Shown here: positions 1-10,459 of the stretch, one piece after another
How the letters are laid out: every line of letters begins with the position of its first letter
Numbering within the stretch: the first letter of the stretch is position 1
Source: an uncultured Bacteroidales bacterium
GTDB taxonomy: Bacteria; Bacteroidota; Bacteroidia; Bacteroidales; UBA932
Length of the DNA stretch: 63,002 nucleotides
Reading direction: 5' to 3'
Assembly: GCA_947179325.1 (NCBI GenBank)
Contig: CAMXAU010000015.1
Coordinates: 1 to 63,002, forward strand
Position numbers and translations under genes: made by a program
Notes under the pieces: generated by a model
The model's database searches: none
Seen by the model: only the letters and a program-made list of their open reading frames with translations
What the model was told of the DNA's origin: nothing

Positions 1-50
1 TAACTTCACACCCTTAAACATATGCTAAAAACCCACTAAAAATGGCATCA

Positions 51-365
51 TTACCAGAGTTCCTGAGAGACTATTGTCCTCAGTGAAACCTCAATCTTTT
101 CCATCTCAGCACAGATGAGTTTTCTGAGGGCAGAATCAAATTTGTAGAGTGTATAAGCATCTTCAAATGTTGCACTGCTCTTAAATGTACCAGTCTGTTT
201 GTTTTGGATAAGAGGCAGAAGATAACTCTTGAATCTGAAATAGCTTACGTGGCTTAGCAAGTGGGATGCTTTTGTTTCATCCTTGAATGCAAGTCCTCTG
301 CGTTTAAGCAGTTGTACTATGCCTCCTGTAGTTTGCGGAGGCTCGTTAAAGAGCGTCTTTGCCAT
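51..365 (-). pseudogene. Abi-family (AbiD/AbiF-like) protein, truncated N-terminal fragment
   Basis: The protein starts at the Met of MAKTLFNEPP and runs about 104 residues to a stop after SQELW. The segment 'VQLLKRRGLAFKDE...ASHLLSHVSYFRFKSYLLPL' and the later 'YKFDSALRKLICAEMEKIEVSLRT' match the start of the Abi_2 family of abortive-infection proteins, which are normally around 300 residues. Only the first third is present, so the gene is broken here. An upstream in-frame Met at 425 exists but gives a leader unlike the family. Family assignment is by recalled motif. Confidence 0.6.
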
Positions 366-478
366 GTAGTATAAATAAAAAGTCCACCCTGAGCGCGCTG
401 TTCTTACGGGAAGCGGGGTGAACATGTTGTTGCAAAGATAGGAAAATTTTTATTAGAAAAACAAAATTTTTATTTGCA

Positions 479-735
479 GTGCTTCTATATCTTATATCGT
501 TTGAGTCATCTCTCCAGCAATATCTGCACCTCAAGGCCAAATTGAAGAAGGATGGAAGTAAACTTATTCGTGTCACTAAGCAGTTAAAACATTGGCTCTG
601 AACGGAAAGAGAAGACCTGCAGATATCCTTGATTATGATGGCATATCCCAGCAAAAGAAAGAGATATCGTTGTCGTCTAAATATCATATAGATCGGGAGT
701 CTTCGGTTAGCTCTATAATCGAGTTTATCAAGTAA
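479..735 (+). pseudogene. Unidentified gene remnant with one frameshift
   Basis: Two short open stretches in adjoining frames read as protein-like sequence: 479-601 (ending LKHWL) and about 601-735 (NGKRRPADILDYDG... ending SSIIEFIK). Together they look like the C-terminal end of a degraded gene. I do not recognise the family. It lies beside the broken Abi gene, so this corner of the window is probably mobile-element debris. Confidence 0.3.
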
Positions 736-761
736 ATTCAGATTTATCTATCAAAATAAAG

Positions 762-797
762 GGGTGACTAATCTGTCGTCAGACTTTTTAGCCACCC
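762..797 (-). terminator. Probable rho-independent terminator of pfp
   Basis: An inverted repeat pairs GGGTGACTAA (762-771) with TTAGCCACCC (788-797), with one mismatch and further pairing inside the loop. Read on the minus strand it lies about 35 bases after the pfp stop and is followed by a T-rich run (from 760 downwards). Confidence 0.5.
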
Positions 798-832
798 TCA
801 ATTGTAAGTATTTTGTTAACTTTTGCAATCAA

Positions 833-2074
833 TTAGTTCCACTCCAGAATCTTCTTGAAGTCGTAAGCCTCAGGGTTAGCAATGCCGAGAGCCTTAACGG
901 CCTCATAGTCTTCCTCAGTCACATAGTGTGCAATGTACTTGTAGTAGTTCTGTGCTGTACCTGCATTGATGTCCACTACGCGAGGTGGTATCTTTCCTGT
1001 CTCAGGATCCTGAAGTTCAGAGAGATAGAGTGGAGACACGTTGCCGTATGCATCAACGTATACCATACATCCTGTCTTGCTCTCGCTGAAGAGCTGGTAA
1101 ACGCCCATTGCAAGCTCTGTGCAGTATGTAAGATCGTATGCAACAGGGTTCTGGCAGCGTACGTCATATCCGATCTCCACCGGACGGCTCTTGATCTTGA
1201 TGCCGATTTCCTTGAACTTCTTCTCAAGAAGGTCGTTGAAGAGGACAGCCTTGGAAATCTTGCCGAGCTCCGGATGGCCGTGGTCATCGTATGTGAAATG
1301 TATTCCTGCTTCAACAGCCTCCTGTGCAACACCTGCATCATGGAAAAGTCCCTCTGCAGCCACGATTGTACCGTAGTTGACACCCATGAGCTTCCTCTTG
1401 AGGATAGCTGAGATTGAAAGCCTGATGATCTTGTCAAGGGTCATCGCAGTCTTGTTGAACATCTCAGGAATGATGGTCATAGGGCAATGTGTAGCCTCAC
1501 CGATTCCGAGCGCAAGGCTTCCGCATGTACGTCCCATCGCAGAGATTACAAGCCAGTTGCCAGAAGTGCGTGCATCCTCATAGATTGTCCTCGCAAGGTG
1601 CGCACCCTCGTTCTTTGCCGAATTGTAGCCGAAAGTAGGTGCATTGGCAGGAAGAGGAAGGTCGTTGTCGATTGTCTTAGGGCAATGTATGTTTGCGATA
1701 GGATAGTTCTTTGCAGCAAGGAACTTTGAAATCCTGTTTGCAGTTGAAGCTGTGTCATCGCCTCCGATGGTGACAAGAAGCTTGATGTTGTTGTCCTTGA
1801 AGAGGTCAAGGTTGAAGTTCTCCTCGAAATCCTTGTCTGTCGGCTTGAAACGGCTCATCTCAAGATATGAACCGCCAAGGTTCCAGTAACGGTCAGCCTT
1901 GAAGAAGTCGAGATCCTCGGTGCGTGCGTTCTTGCTGAAAAGTCCTGAGTATCCGCCGTGAAGGCCGATCACCCTGTATCCCTTTGACAGGAAAGTCTTT
2001 GCAACACTCATTGACACTGAGTTCATTCCCGGTGCCGGACCACCTCCGCAAAGGATAATAACTGCGTCTTTCAT
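833..2074 (-). CDS. pfp: Pyrophosphate--fructose 6-phosphate 1-phosphotransferase
   Basis: 413 residues. It phosphorylates fructose 6-phosphate with pyrophosphate instead of ATP, a reversible step of glycolysis in the cytoplasm. Visible motifs are the N-terminal GGGPAPGMNS loop, GGDDT (the Asp after GGD is typical of PPi-dependent enzymes; ATP enzymes have GGDG), and PKTIDNDL, where Lys marks PPi use. The start is the Met of MKDAVIILCGGGPAPG at 2074; the open frame runs 64 codons further upstream, but that extension is not family-like and lies in the leader. It is monocistronic and divergent from ligA, with a likely promoter at 2271-2301 and a terminator-like hairpin downstream. Confidence 0.93.
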   Translation of the reverse strand: MKDAVIILCGGGPAPGMNSVSMSVAKTFLSKGYRVIGLHGGYSGLFSKNARTEDLDFFKADRYWNLGGSYLEMSRFKPTDKDFEENFNLDLFKDNNIKLLVTIGGDDTASTANRISKFLAAKNYPIANIHCPKTIDNDLPLPANAPTFGYNSAKNEGAHLARTIYEDARTSGNWLVISAMGRTCGSLALGIGEATHCPMTIIPEMFNKTAMTLDKIIRLSISAILKRKLMGVNYGTIVAAEGLFHDAGVAQEAVEAGIHFTYDDHGHPELGKISKAVLFNDLLEKKFKEIGIKIKSRPVEIGYDVRCQNPVAYDLTYCTELAMGVYQLFSESKTGCMVYVDAYGNVSPLYLSELQDPETGKIPPRVVDINAGTAQNYYKYIAHYVTEEDYEAVKALGIANPEAYDFKKILEWN

Positions 2075-2264
2075 CTTTTTTACTTTTAAATAGTTATACA
2101 ATAATATCAAATTGTTCTTCTGTTCTGTGCTCCTGAGGCATCGTAGGGAAAGATGCCCAGCCAGCAAGCTCTCCGGCAAATGTCCGTCCACCTGCAGCAA
2201 GTGTGGTCCCGTACAGGCATGCGAGGCCCGAGGCCAGTGCCTATTCAGCGCTTCGACCGGAAAC
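2075..2264 (-). other. Long GC-rich 5' leader of pfp
   Basis: If the promoter at 2271-2301 is used, pfp has a leader of about 190 nt, most of it far more GC-rich than typical leaders here. Minus-strand GGCATC (revcomp of 2144-2149) pairs with GATGCC across a 9-nt loop, and CTG/CAG pairs extend the stem. The repeat CGAGGCC occurs twice at about 2222-2235. No known riboswitch class, and none of the 6S, SRP or RNase P core motifs, was recognised. Confidence 0.35.
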
Positions 2265-2270
2265 AATTTG

Positions 2271-2301
2271 CAAAATTATCCAATATTCGGCAAATAGCAA
2301 C
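2271..2301 (-). promoter_or_regulatory. Bacteroidota-type promoter for pfp
   Basis: On the minus strand GTTG (2298-2301) is followed after 19 bp by TAATTTTG (2271-2278). This fits the Bacteroidota sigma-ABfr pattern TTTG-N19/20-TAnnTTTG. On the plus strand a TATTTTTG at 2313-2320 could be the -7 box of ligA, without a clear -33. Confidence 0.5.
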
Positions 2302-2323
2302 GAAATTTTAGCTATTTTTGTAA

Positions 2324-4540
<2,217 letters not shown>

Positions 4541-4591
4541 TATGGTCCGCAGCAGAAAAAGGATGCGACAGAACATTTAGAACAAACTTGA

Positions 4592-5518
4592 ATGAAGAGA
4601 ATATTACATTATAAGAACAGGCTAAGACATTTCTTCTCCGATGAGATATGGCGCATAGACCCCGAGGAGCTTTCAAGGGCAAAAGCCAATTTCATCAAGA
4701 ACGTAAAGGTCATAATGATTACCATAAAGACCTTCTCTACAGAAAAAATAGGCTTCCAGGCAGTTGCCCTGAGCTTTTTCGGAACGATGGCAGTTGTGCC
4801 ATTCGTAGCTGTTGCCTTTGCAGTAACAGACGGATTCGGGCTGTCAGACATACTGAAGACTATGCTCTACACCAACTTCTCCGGGCACCAGGACATAATC
4901 GACACCCTGCTGACATTTGCCAACAACATAATCGAGACAGCTCAGAGCAGCACCATGGGCCTTATAAGCGCATTGCTCTTTGTCTGGCTCGTTATATGGA
5001 TGATGATATGTGTGGAAAAGGTATTCAACAACGTCTGGAGAGTGCGCAAATCGCGCAATTTCTTCAAGCGGCTCGGATTCTATCTTGCAATCCTGTTCAT
5101 CGCCCCGTTCGTGATGCTCCTGTTCTTCTCCAGCTCCATCGTATACACAAATGCCTTCAAGAGCATAGGGCTTGACGTGGAGAACATGGTGATGCTCTCC
5201 TCCATGCTGACATGGATCATATTCTACGCGATAGCGACATTGACATTCTCTGCAATGTACAAGTTCATACCGAATTACAATGTAAGATACGGGCATGCGT
5301 TCCGTGCAGCCCTGATTTCAGGCTTCGCATTTACAGTGCTCCAGTATCTCTACCTTGAGACACAGATATTTGTGAGCAGGCTCAACATGGTATACGGTGC
5401 TGTCGCCGCAATCCCTCTATTTATGTTCTGGATGAATTTCGGATGGTTCATCATACTGTTCGGTGCAGAGCTTTCATATGCATTCCAGAATGTTGACAAC
5501 TATAACCTTGACAACTAA
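4592..5518 (+). CDS. YihY/virulence factor BrkB family membrane protein
   Basis: 308 residues, an inner-membrane protein with about five to six hydrophobic segments: 'AVALSFFGTMAVVPFVAVAF', 'LISALLFVWLVIWMMI', 'YLAILFIAPFVMLLFF', 'MLTWIIFYAIATLTF' and 'AIPLFMFWMNFGWFIILFG'. The P-x-Y-R-Y/G-H-like segment 'FIPNYNVRYGHAF' and the closing 'FGAELSYAFQN' are typical of the YihY/BrkB family, once misannotated as RNase BN. Its role is not settled. The stop overlaps the start of the next gene (TAATG), so it is translationally coupled to the stringent-response enzyme. Confidence 0.88.
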   Translation: MKRILHYKNRLRHFFSDEIWRIDPEELSRAKANFIKNVKVIMITIKTFSTEKIGFQAVALSFFGTMAVVPFVAVAFAVTDGFGLSDILKTMLYTNFSGHQDIIDTLLTFANNIIETAQSSTMGLISALLFVWLVIWMMICVEKVFNNVWRVRKSRNFFKRLGFYLAILFIAPFVMLLFFSSSIVYTNAFKSIGLDVENMVMLSSMLTWIIFYAIATLTFSAMYKFIPNYNVRYGHAFRAALISGFAFTVLQYLYLETQIFVSRLNMVYGAVAAIPLFMFWMNFGWFIILFGAELSYAFQNVDNYNLDN

Positions 5519-7725
5519 TGAGTATTTCTGAATTTACACAGCGTGACTACGAAGTGATAGCGCGGGACTATGCAGACCTGAAGGAGGCTGCGAGGAAGAG
5601 GTGCACAAGCCAGGAGGAACTGGATGTAGTACAGAAGGCCTTTGATTTTGCCAATGAGGCGCATAAGGGTGTGCGCCGCCGTTCAGGTGAACCGTACATT
5701 CTCCACCCTATCGCTGTCGCCAAGATCGTGGTCAACAATATAGGGCTGGGGTACAAATCCATAGCGGCAGCATTGCTGCATGATGTAGTCGAGGATACGG
5801 ACTATACTGTCGATGACCTGCGCAACCTTTTCGGTGACAGGATTGCCCTGCTTGTCGAGGGACTGACAAAGATCAAGACTGTCCTTGACAATGATGCAAA
5901 GGCCAGGAACAGGAGCCTGCAGGCCGAGAATTTCAAGCGTATTCTCCTTACGCTCAATGATGACGTCCGCGTCGTGCTGATCAAGCTGGCAGACCGTCTC
6001 CACAATTGCCGTACAATAGAGTTCATGCCGGAATACAAGAGGGACAAGATATTGAGCGAGACAATGTTCATATTCATACCGCTCGCACACAGGCTTGGCC
6101 TGTATGAAGTCAAGTCAGAGATGGAGGACATCTGGCTCCGGTACAAGGAGCCGGAGGCATTCAATGACATCAACGAAAAGATCAACCGCAACATAGTTGA
6201 CAAGGAGAAGGAAATCGATGACTTCATAGATCCGATAAGCGCAGCCCTGAAGGCTGCCGGCTTTGATTTCGAGATAAAGAAAAGGGTAAAGACGCCATAT
6301 TCGATATGGAACAAGATGGTCGGCAAAGGGATTACCTTCGACCAGATATACGACCTGTATGCAGTAAGGATAATATTCAACCCGTCACCGGACTCCACGG
6401 AGAGCGAACGTGACCAATGCTATCATGTCTTCTCTATAATAACAGACATATACCGCTACAAGCCAGACCGCATAAGGGACTGGGTGAAACACCCGAAGAA
6501 CAACGGGTACGAGGCATTGCACTGTACACTGATGAGCCATGCCGGCATATGGATAGAGGTGCAGATACGCACAAAGAGGATGAACGACATTGCCGAGAAA
6601 GGAATTGCAGCGCACTGGGCATACAAGAAAGACGGATTTGCCGGAGAGCACGAGAGCGAGATGGACAAATGGATTACTAAGGTTAAGGAAATCCTCGTCA
6701 ACCCGGATGTCAATGCACTTGAACTCCTGGACATCATCCATAATGACCTCAATACGACCGACATCTTCATATTTACCCCAAAAGGAGAGCAGAAGAGGAT
6801 ACAGAAAGGTGCTACAGCCCTTGACTTTGCCTATCTGATACACACGGAAATCGGCAACAGGGCCATTGCAGCAAAAGTGAACATGCGTCTCGTCCCTCTC
6901 TCATATGTGCTGAAGGGAGGAGACCAGGTCGAGATAATAACCGCAGAGGCAGAATCCCCGAAACGCGAATGGCTGCAGTTCGTCCAGACTCACAAGGCAC
7001 GCAACATCATCATGGACTATCTCAAGGAAAAGCGGGTTACAAATGTGGAGCTTGGGCGGAAGATACTTGAGGAGCAGCTTGAGGCCATTGGGTACAGGAT
7101 AAATGAAGAGACCCTGAATGCACTGATGGAGAAGCATGAGATTTACGGAAACCCGGAGGAACTGTATTTCCGCATCGGCATAGGGATGCTTAAGCTCAAT
7201 AACCTTGAAGACGTGCTGAGGGGAAGCATACAGGAGAAGTCGAAGTCATGGTTCTCCTGGTTCCTTCCGAAAGGAAAAAAGGATGATGCCTCAATCAACG
7301 GTGAAGAGCAGAAATTCATAGTGGCAGACTGCTGCAACCCTATACCTGGCGACAGCGTAGTCGGATTCCGTGCCGAGGACGGGACGATCACCGTACACAA
7401 GAAGAGCTGTCCTGTAGCGAACAATATGGCAGCCAAGCATGGCGACCGGATTGTCATGCCGAAATGGGAGGAGGCTGCGCAGACATCATTCCTTATAAGG
7501 CTTTCACTGAAGGGCCTGGACAGGATAGGAATCATTAATGAGATAACAAGGTTCATCTCATTTGTGATGAGCGTCAATATACGCAGGATAAATATCGCCA
7601 CGGAAGACGGTGTTTTCGAGGGAAGCATCGACCTGTACGTGCACGACAAGAATGACCTCGAAAAGCTCGTACGCAAGCTAAGGAAGATAGAAGGCATACA
7701 GAGCGTAGTAAGGACAGACATATAA
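5518..7725 (+). CDS. Bifunctional (p)ppGpp synthetase/hydrolase (RelA/SpoT family)
   Basis: 735 residues, the full-length Rel architecture. It makes and degrades the alarmone (p)ppGpp in response to starvation. The hydrolase HD domain is intact (HD pair at H88-D89 in LLHDVVEDTDY, plus 'LADRLHNCRT'), so hydrolysis should be active. The synthetase domain carries 'FDQIYDLYAVRI', 'KHPKNNGYEALH' and 'VEVQIRT.. MNDIAEKGIAAHWAYK'-like motifs. Then follow a TGS domain ('DIFIFTPKGE...GATALDFAYLIHTEIG'), a zinc-finger-like 'ADCCNPIPGD' segment and a C-terminal ACT domain. Start and stop overlap the upstream stop by one base. Confidence 0.95.
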   Translation: MSISEFTQRDYEVIARDYADLKEAARKRCTSQEELDVVQKAFDFANEAHKGVRRRSGEPYILHPIAVAKIVVNNIGLGYKSIAAALLHDVVEDTDYTVDDLRNLFGDRIALLVEGLTKIKTVLDNDAKARNRSLQAENFKRILLTLNDDVRVVLIKLADRLHNCRTIEFMPEYKRDKILSETMFIFIPLAHRLGLYEVKSEMEDIWLRYKEPEAFNDINEKINRNIVDKEKEIDDFIDPISAALKAAGFDFEIKKRVKTPYSIWNKMVGKGITFDQIYDLYAVRIIFNPSPDSTESERDQCYHVFSIITDIYRYKPDRIRDWVKHPKNNGYEALHCTLMSHAGIWIEVQIRTKRMNDIAEKGIAAHWAYKKDGFAGEHESEMDKWITKVKEILVNPDVNALELLDIIHNDLNTTDIFIFTPKGEQKRIQKGATALDFAYLIHTEIGNRAIAAKVNMRLVPLSYVLKGGDQVEIITAEAESPKREWLQFVQTHKARNIIMDYLKEKRVTNVELGRKILEEQLEAIGYRINEETLNALMEKHEIYGNPEELYFRIGIGMLKLNNLEDVLRGSIQEKSKSWFSWFLPKGKKDDASINGEEQKFIVADCCNPIPGDSVVGFRAEDGTITVHKKSCPVANNMAAKHGDRIVMPKWEEAAQTSFLIRLSLKGLDRIGIINEITRFISFVMSVNIRRINIATEDGVFEGSIDLYVHDKNDLEKLVRKLRKIEGIQSVVRTDI

Positions 7726-7729
7726 AGAC

Positions 7730-9571
7730 ATGCAGATGAAACAGTTTTTGGCAAAATATTTCCCGGCGTTCCCGATTGCCGCGATAATGGGAGGAATGAT
7801 GTTCTCGCATTCATGTGCAAACACCACTACACCCCCAAGCGGAGGCCCGAAGGACACCATTCCACCGGTAATCAGAAAAATAGAGCCGGCTGACGGGAGC
7901 ATCCTGGTGCCGGTCCACAAGACACACCTTGACTTTACATTCGATGAGTATGTAGTCGTAAAGAATCCGCAGAATATCTTCCTGTCCCCTCCTCTGGAGA
8001 AGACACCGAAGTACAGGATGCGCGGCAAGACCCTGGTCATATACTTTGAGAACGACCTTGACACCAACAAGACATATACCCTTGACCTTACCGATGCGAT
8101 TGCAGACAATAACGAGGGCAACATGTTCCCTGGATTCACCTATACATTCTCCACAGGAGACAGGCTGGATTCGATGATGATTACAGGAACAGTAGTGGAC
8201 TGCAACACACTCATGCCGATTAAAGGCGCAACTGTAATGCTTTACAGGTACTCAGGAGATTCCACATATGTCAATGACACTACGGCCGTCCCTACAGACT
8301 CGCTTATTTTCCTGAGAAGGCCTGATGCAGCGGTAAAGACCGATGACTGGGGATTCTTCTGCCTGCGCAACATACAGGATACGCTATACAGGATGTATGC
8401 TGTCGTTGATGAGAACAACAACAACCGGTATGACCCTGACAACGACAAGATTGCATTCATAGATTCTGTGATAAGGCCAGCCGTGAAGATCAATGACAGT
8501 ATCCCGGAGCTGAAGAAATACCTGATGACAGATACACTGGCATGTCTTGCAAGGAAGACTGAGCATGAGCTCAAGATATTCAAGGAGACACCGTCCAAGC
8601 AGATGATTGTCAACAAGGAGCGAATCGGGGAAAGGACAGCGTACGTGACATTCATGGCGCCATATGTACAGATGGATTCCATATGGATAAAAGGTGTGGC
8701 GCCGGAGAAACTGATTACGCAGTTCAACCTGAAGCGCGACAGCCTGGAAATCTGGATCAATGACCCGCGCCCGCAGCCGGATACCCTTTTCCTGAATATC
8801 TCATACATGAAGACAGACTCGCTCTGGCAGCTGGCCCCTACGGTCGAGGAGATAAAGCTCACAAAACCGCGCAAGTCCGCTGCTGCCAAGAGTTCAAGAA
8901 GAGACATCAAGCATGAGGATACCATAAATGTATTCACCCTTACCGCAGCACCGGAAAACATCGAGCAGGACGGATTCGTCATGGAATTCAAATACCCACT
9001 TGTGGAATCCGCATTCGATTCACTCCAGTTCAGGTATCTCAATCCGCGCCAGCAGGAAAGTACCGGGAAATTCACGGTCTCCCAGGACAGCCTCAATCTC
9101 AGGAAATATGTGATAAGGCCTGAGGTCAAGCTGATGCCTGGATATGAGTATTTCCTGAAGGTTCCATACAGGAAGTTCAAGGACATAAACGGCTACCTCA
9201 ATGACAGTACAGAGGTCAAGGTATCGCTTCCGAACGATGATAAGCTAAGCGCCATGACCCTTGTGCTCAAAGATGTGCATAACAAATATATCGTAGACAT
9301 GCTTAACGAGAAGAGGGACAAGATAATAAGGAGCTATATAATAGACAGCGACTGCTCTTTGTCCTTCCCTTACCTCAAGGCCGGCAAATATTCGGTCAGG
9401 ATAACTGAAGACCTGAACCGCAACGGTCTTGTAGACACTGGTGACCTTCTGGCGCACAAGCAGCCGGAACAGGTCAAGTTCTACAGGCTCTCCGACGGTA
9501 CTTTCCTTATAGACATCCCGGAGATGATGGAACTTGAACAGGAAATCAATATAGCTGAACTATTCAGGTAA
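7730..9571 (+). CDS. SbsA/Ig-like domain lipoprotein (Bacteroidota envelope protein)
   Basis: 613 residues. A signal peptide ends in a lipobox (FSHSC), followed by the 'PPSGGPKDTIPP' stretch that opens a well-known family of Bacteroidota lipoproteins with an N-terminal SbsA-type Ig-like domain ('IEPADGSILVPVHKTHLDFTFDEYV...NKTYTLDLTDAIADNN'). The middle and C-terminal parts look like further beta-sandwich modules. It is probably an outer-membrane-anchored structural protein; the exact function is unknown. Translation may start at 7730 or at the second Met (7736). It sits 4 bp after relA/spoT and 1 bp before the next envelope gene, so it is part of the same plus-strand run. Confidence 0.82.
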   Translation: MQMKQFLAKYFPAFPIAAIMGGMMFSHSCANTTTPPSGGPKDTIPPVIRKIEPADGSILVPVHKTHLDFTFDEYVVVKNPQNIFLSPPLEKTPKYRMRGKTLVIYFENDLDTNKTYTLDLTDAIADNNEGNMFPGFTYTFSTGDRLDSMMITGTVVDCNTLMPIKGATVMLYRYSGDSTYVNDTTAVPTDSLIFLRRPDAAVKTDDWGFFCLRNIQDTLYRMYAVVDENNNNRYDPDNDKIAFIDSVIRPAVKINDSIPELKKYLMTDTLACLARKTEHELKIFKETPSKQMIVNKERIGERTAYVTFMAPYVQMDSIWIKGVAPEKLITQFNLKRDSLEIWINDPRPQPDTLFLNISYMKTDSLWQLAPTVEEIKLTKPRKSAAAKSSRRDIKHEDTINVFTLTAAPENIEQDGFVMEFKYPLVESAFDSLQFRYLNPRQQESTGKFTVSQDSLNLRKYVIRPEVKLMPGYEYFLKVPYRKFKDINGYLNDSTEVKVSLPNDDKLSAMTLVLKDVHNKYIVDMLNEKRDKIIRSYIIDSDCSLSFPYLKAGKYSVRITEDLNRNGLVDTGDLLAHKQPEQVKFYRLSDGTFLIDIPEMMELEQEINIAELFR

Positions 9572-9572
9572 G

Positions 9573-10421
9573 ATGAAAAAGATAATATATATATTTATAG
9601 GTGCGCTTATTTCCATCCATGCACTTGATGCGCAGGAAATAAAGATCGGTGAGATACTCGTTGACACGACCTCTTCCGTAGTGATTACAGACGCATATCT
9701 TGATTCCGTCGATTTCAAGAAGAAGACGCTGATAAATGACTACACGCTTATAGGCGTCCATTACGGGATGGCGTTGAACCAGATGACATGGAATCCGTCA
9801 ATGAAACAGGGGATGCAGTTCGTCCCTGTAAATTTCGGTGTGACATGGACAAGGTATGGAAAGATGTTCGGGTATATGCCGTATTTCGGTATCCAGGCCG
9901 GCCTTTTCTATGCAAAGGAAGGATACAGGCTTGATGAAGGCTATAATGTAGCCGGTGCACAGAATGCGCTGATGGATGTGGTGGAAGTCCCTGTCCTTGC
10001 ACATTGCCACTTTGATTTCTGGAAGATGAAATTCATGGTGAATATCGGTTTCTACGGAGCCTACAGGCTATCAATCAGCAGGTGGGGTGGAAACGTGCCG
10101 GAAAGCATCGCGAATCAATTCCTGGTGACAGACAGGCGTTTCGACTACGGTATCAAGGGAGGCGCAGGCTTCGGCTTTGTCTTTGACCCTGTGGAGATAC
10201 ATTTCAACGCGATGTACAAATACGGCTTCGGCTCGATCTACCAGCCGAACTATGCGAGTGAATACTATTACAGGTTCGCCCAGGTATCGAATTTCATATT
10301 CAGTGTCAGTCTCCACTTCCAGATAACAAAGAGAATAGGAAAGACGAACCATGAACTCCGCAAAGAGGCGAAACGCCTGTTTGACGAGCGCAGGGCAATG
10401 CCGTTCCAGACAAATCAGTGA
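9573..10421 (+). CDS. Outer-membrane beta-barrel protein (PorT-like)
   Basis: 282 residues with a cleavable signal peptide (MKKIIYIFIGALISIHALDAQ). The mature part alternates aromatic and polar residues, as in small porin-like barrels: 'GVHYGMALNQMTW', 'FGYMPYFGIQAGLFY', 'FMVNIGFYGAYRLSI', 'YGIKGGAGFGFVFDPVEIHFNAMYKYGFGSIY', and a final barrel strand 'FIFSVSLHFQITKRI'. It is likely an outer-membrane protein of the PorT family; the cargo or partner is unknown. It directly follows the SbsA-type lipoprotein, so the two are probably co-expressed. Confidence 0.75.
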   Translation: MKKIIYIFIGALISIHALDAQEIKIGEILVDTTSSVVITDAYLDSVDFKKKTLINDYTLIGVHYGMALNQMTWNPSMKQGMQFVPVNFGVTWTRYGKMFGYMPYFGIQAGLFYAKEGYRLDEGYNVAGAQNALMDVVEVPVLAHCHFDFWKMKFMVNIGFYGAYRLSISRWGGNVPESIANQFLVTDRRFDYGIKGGAGFGFVFDPVEIHFNAMYKYGFGSIYQPNYASEYYYRFAQVSNFIFSVSLHFQITKRIGKTNHELRKEAKRLFDERRAMPFQTNQ

Positions 10422-10459
10422 TAACCATCCCAATACAGCAAGCAAAACATTTGAATTCA

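Noticed and set aside
346..687. 113-residue minus-strand open frame
   Set aside because: It overlaps the Abi fragment and the remnant in other frames and has no coherent protein character.
764..1411. Long plus-strand open frame opposite pfp
   Set aside because: It is antisense to conserved pfp sequence and has no protein-like motif.
2075..2264. Structural RNA gene (6S, SRP or RNase P) in the pfp leader
   Set aside because: None of the conserved core sequences of these RNAs was found on either strand.
2075..2266. N-terminal extension of the phosphofructokinase
   Set aside because: The extra 64 residues are not family-like, and the family start MKDAVIILCGGGP is at 2074.
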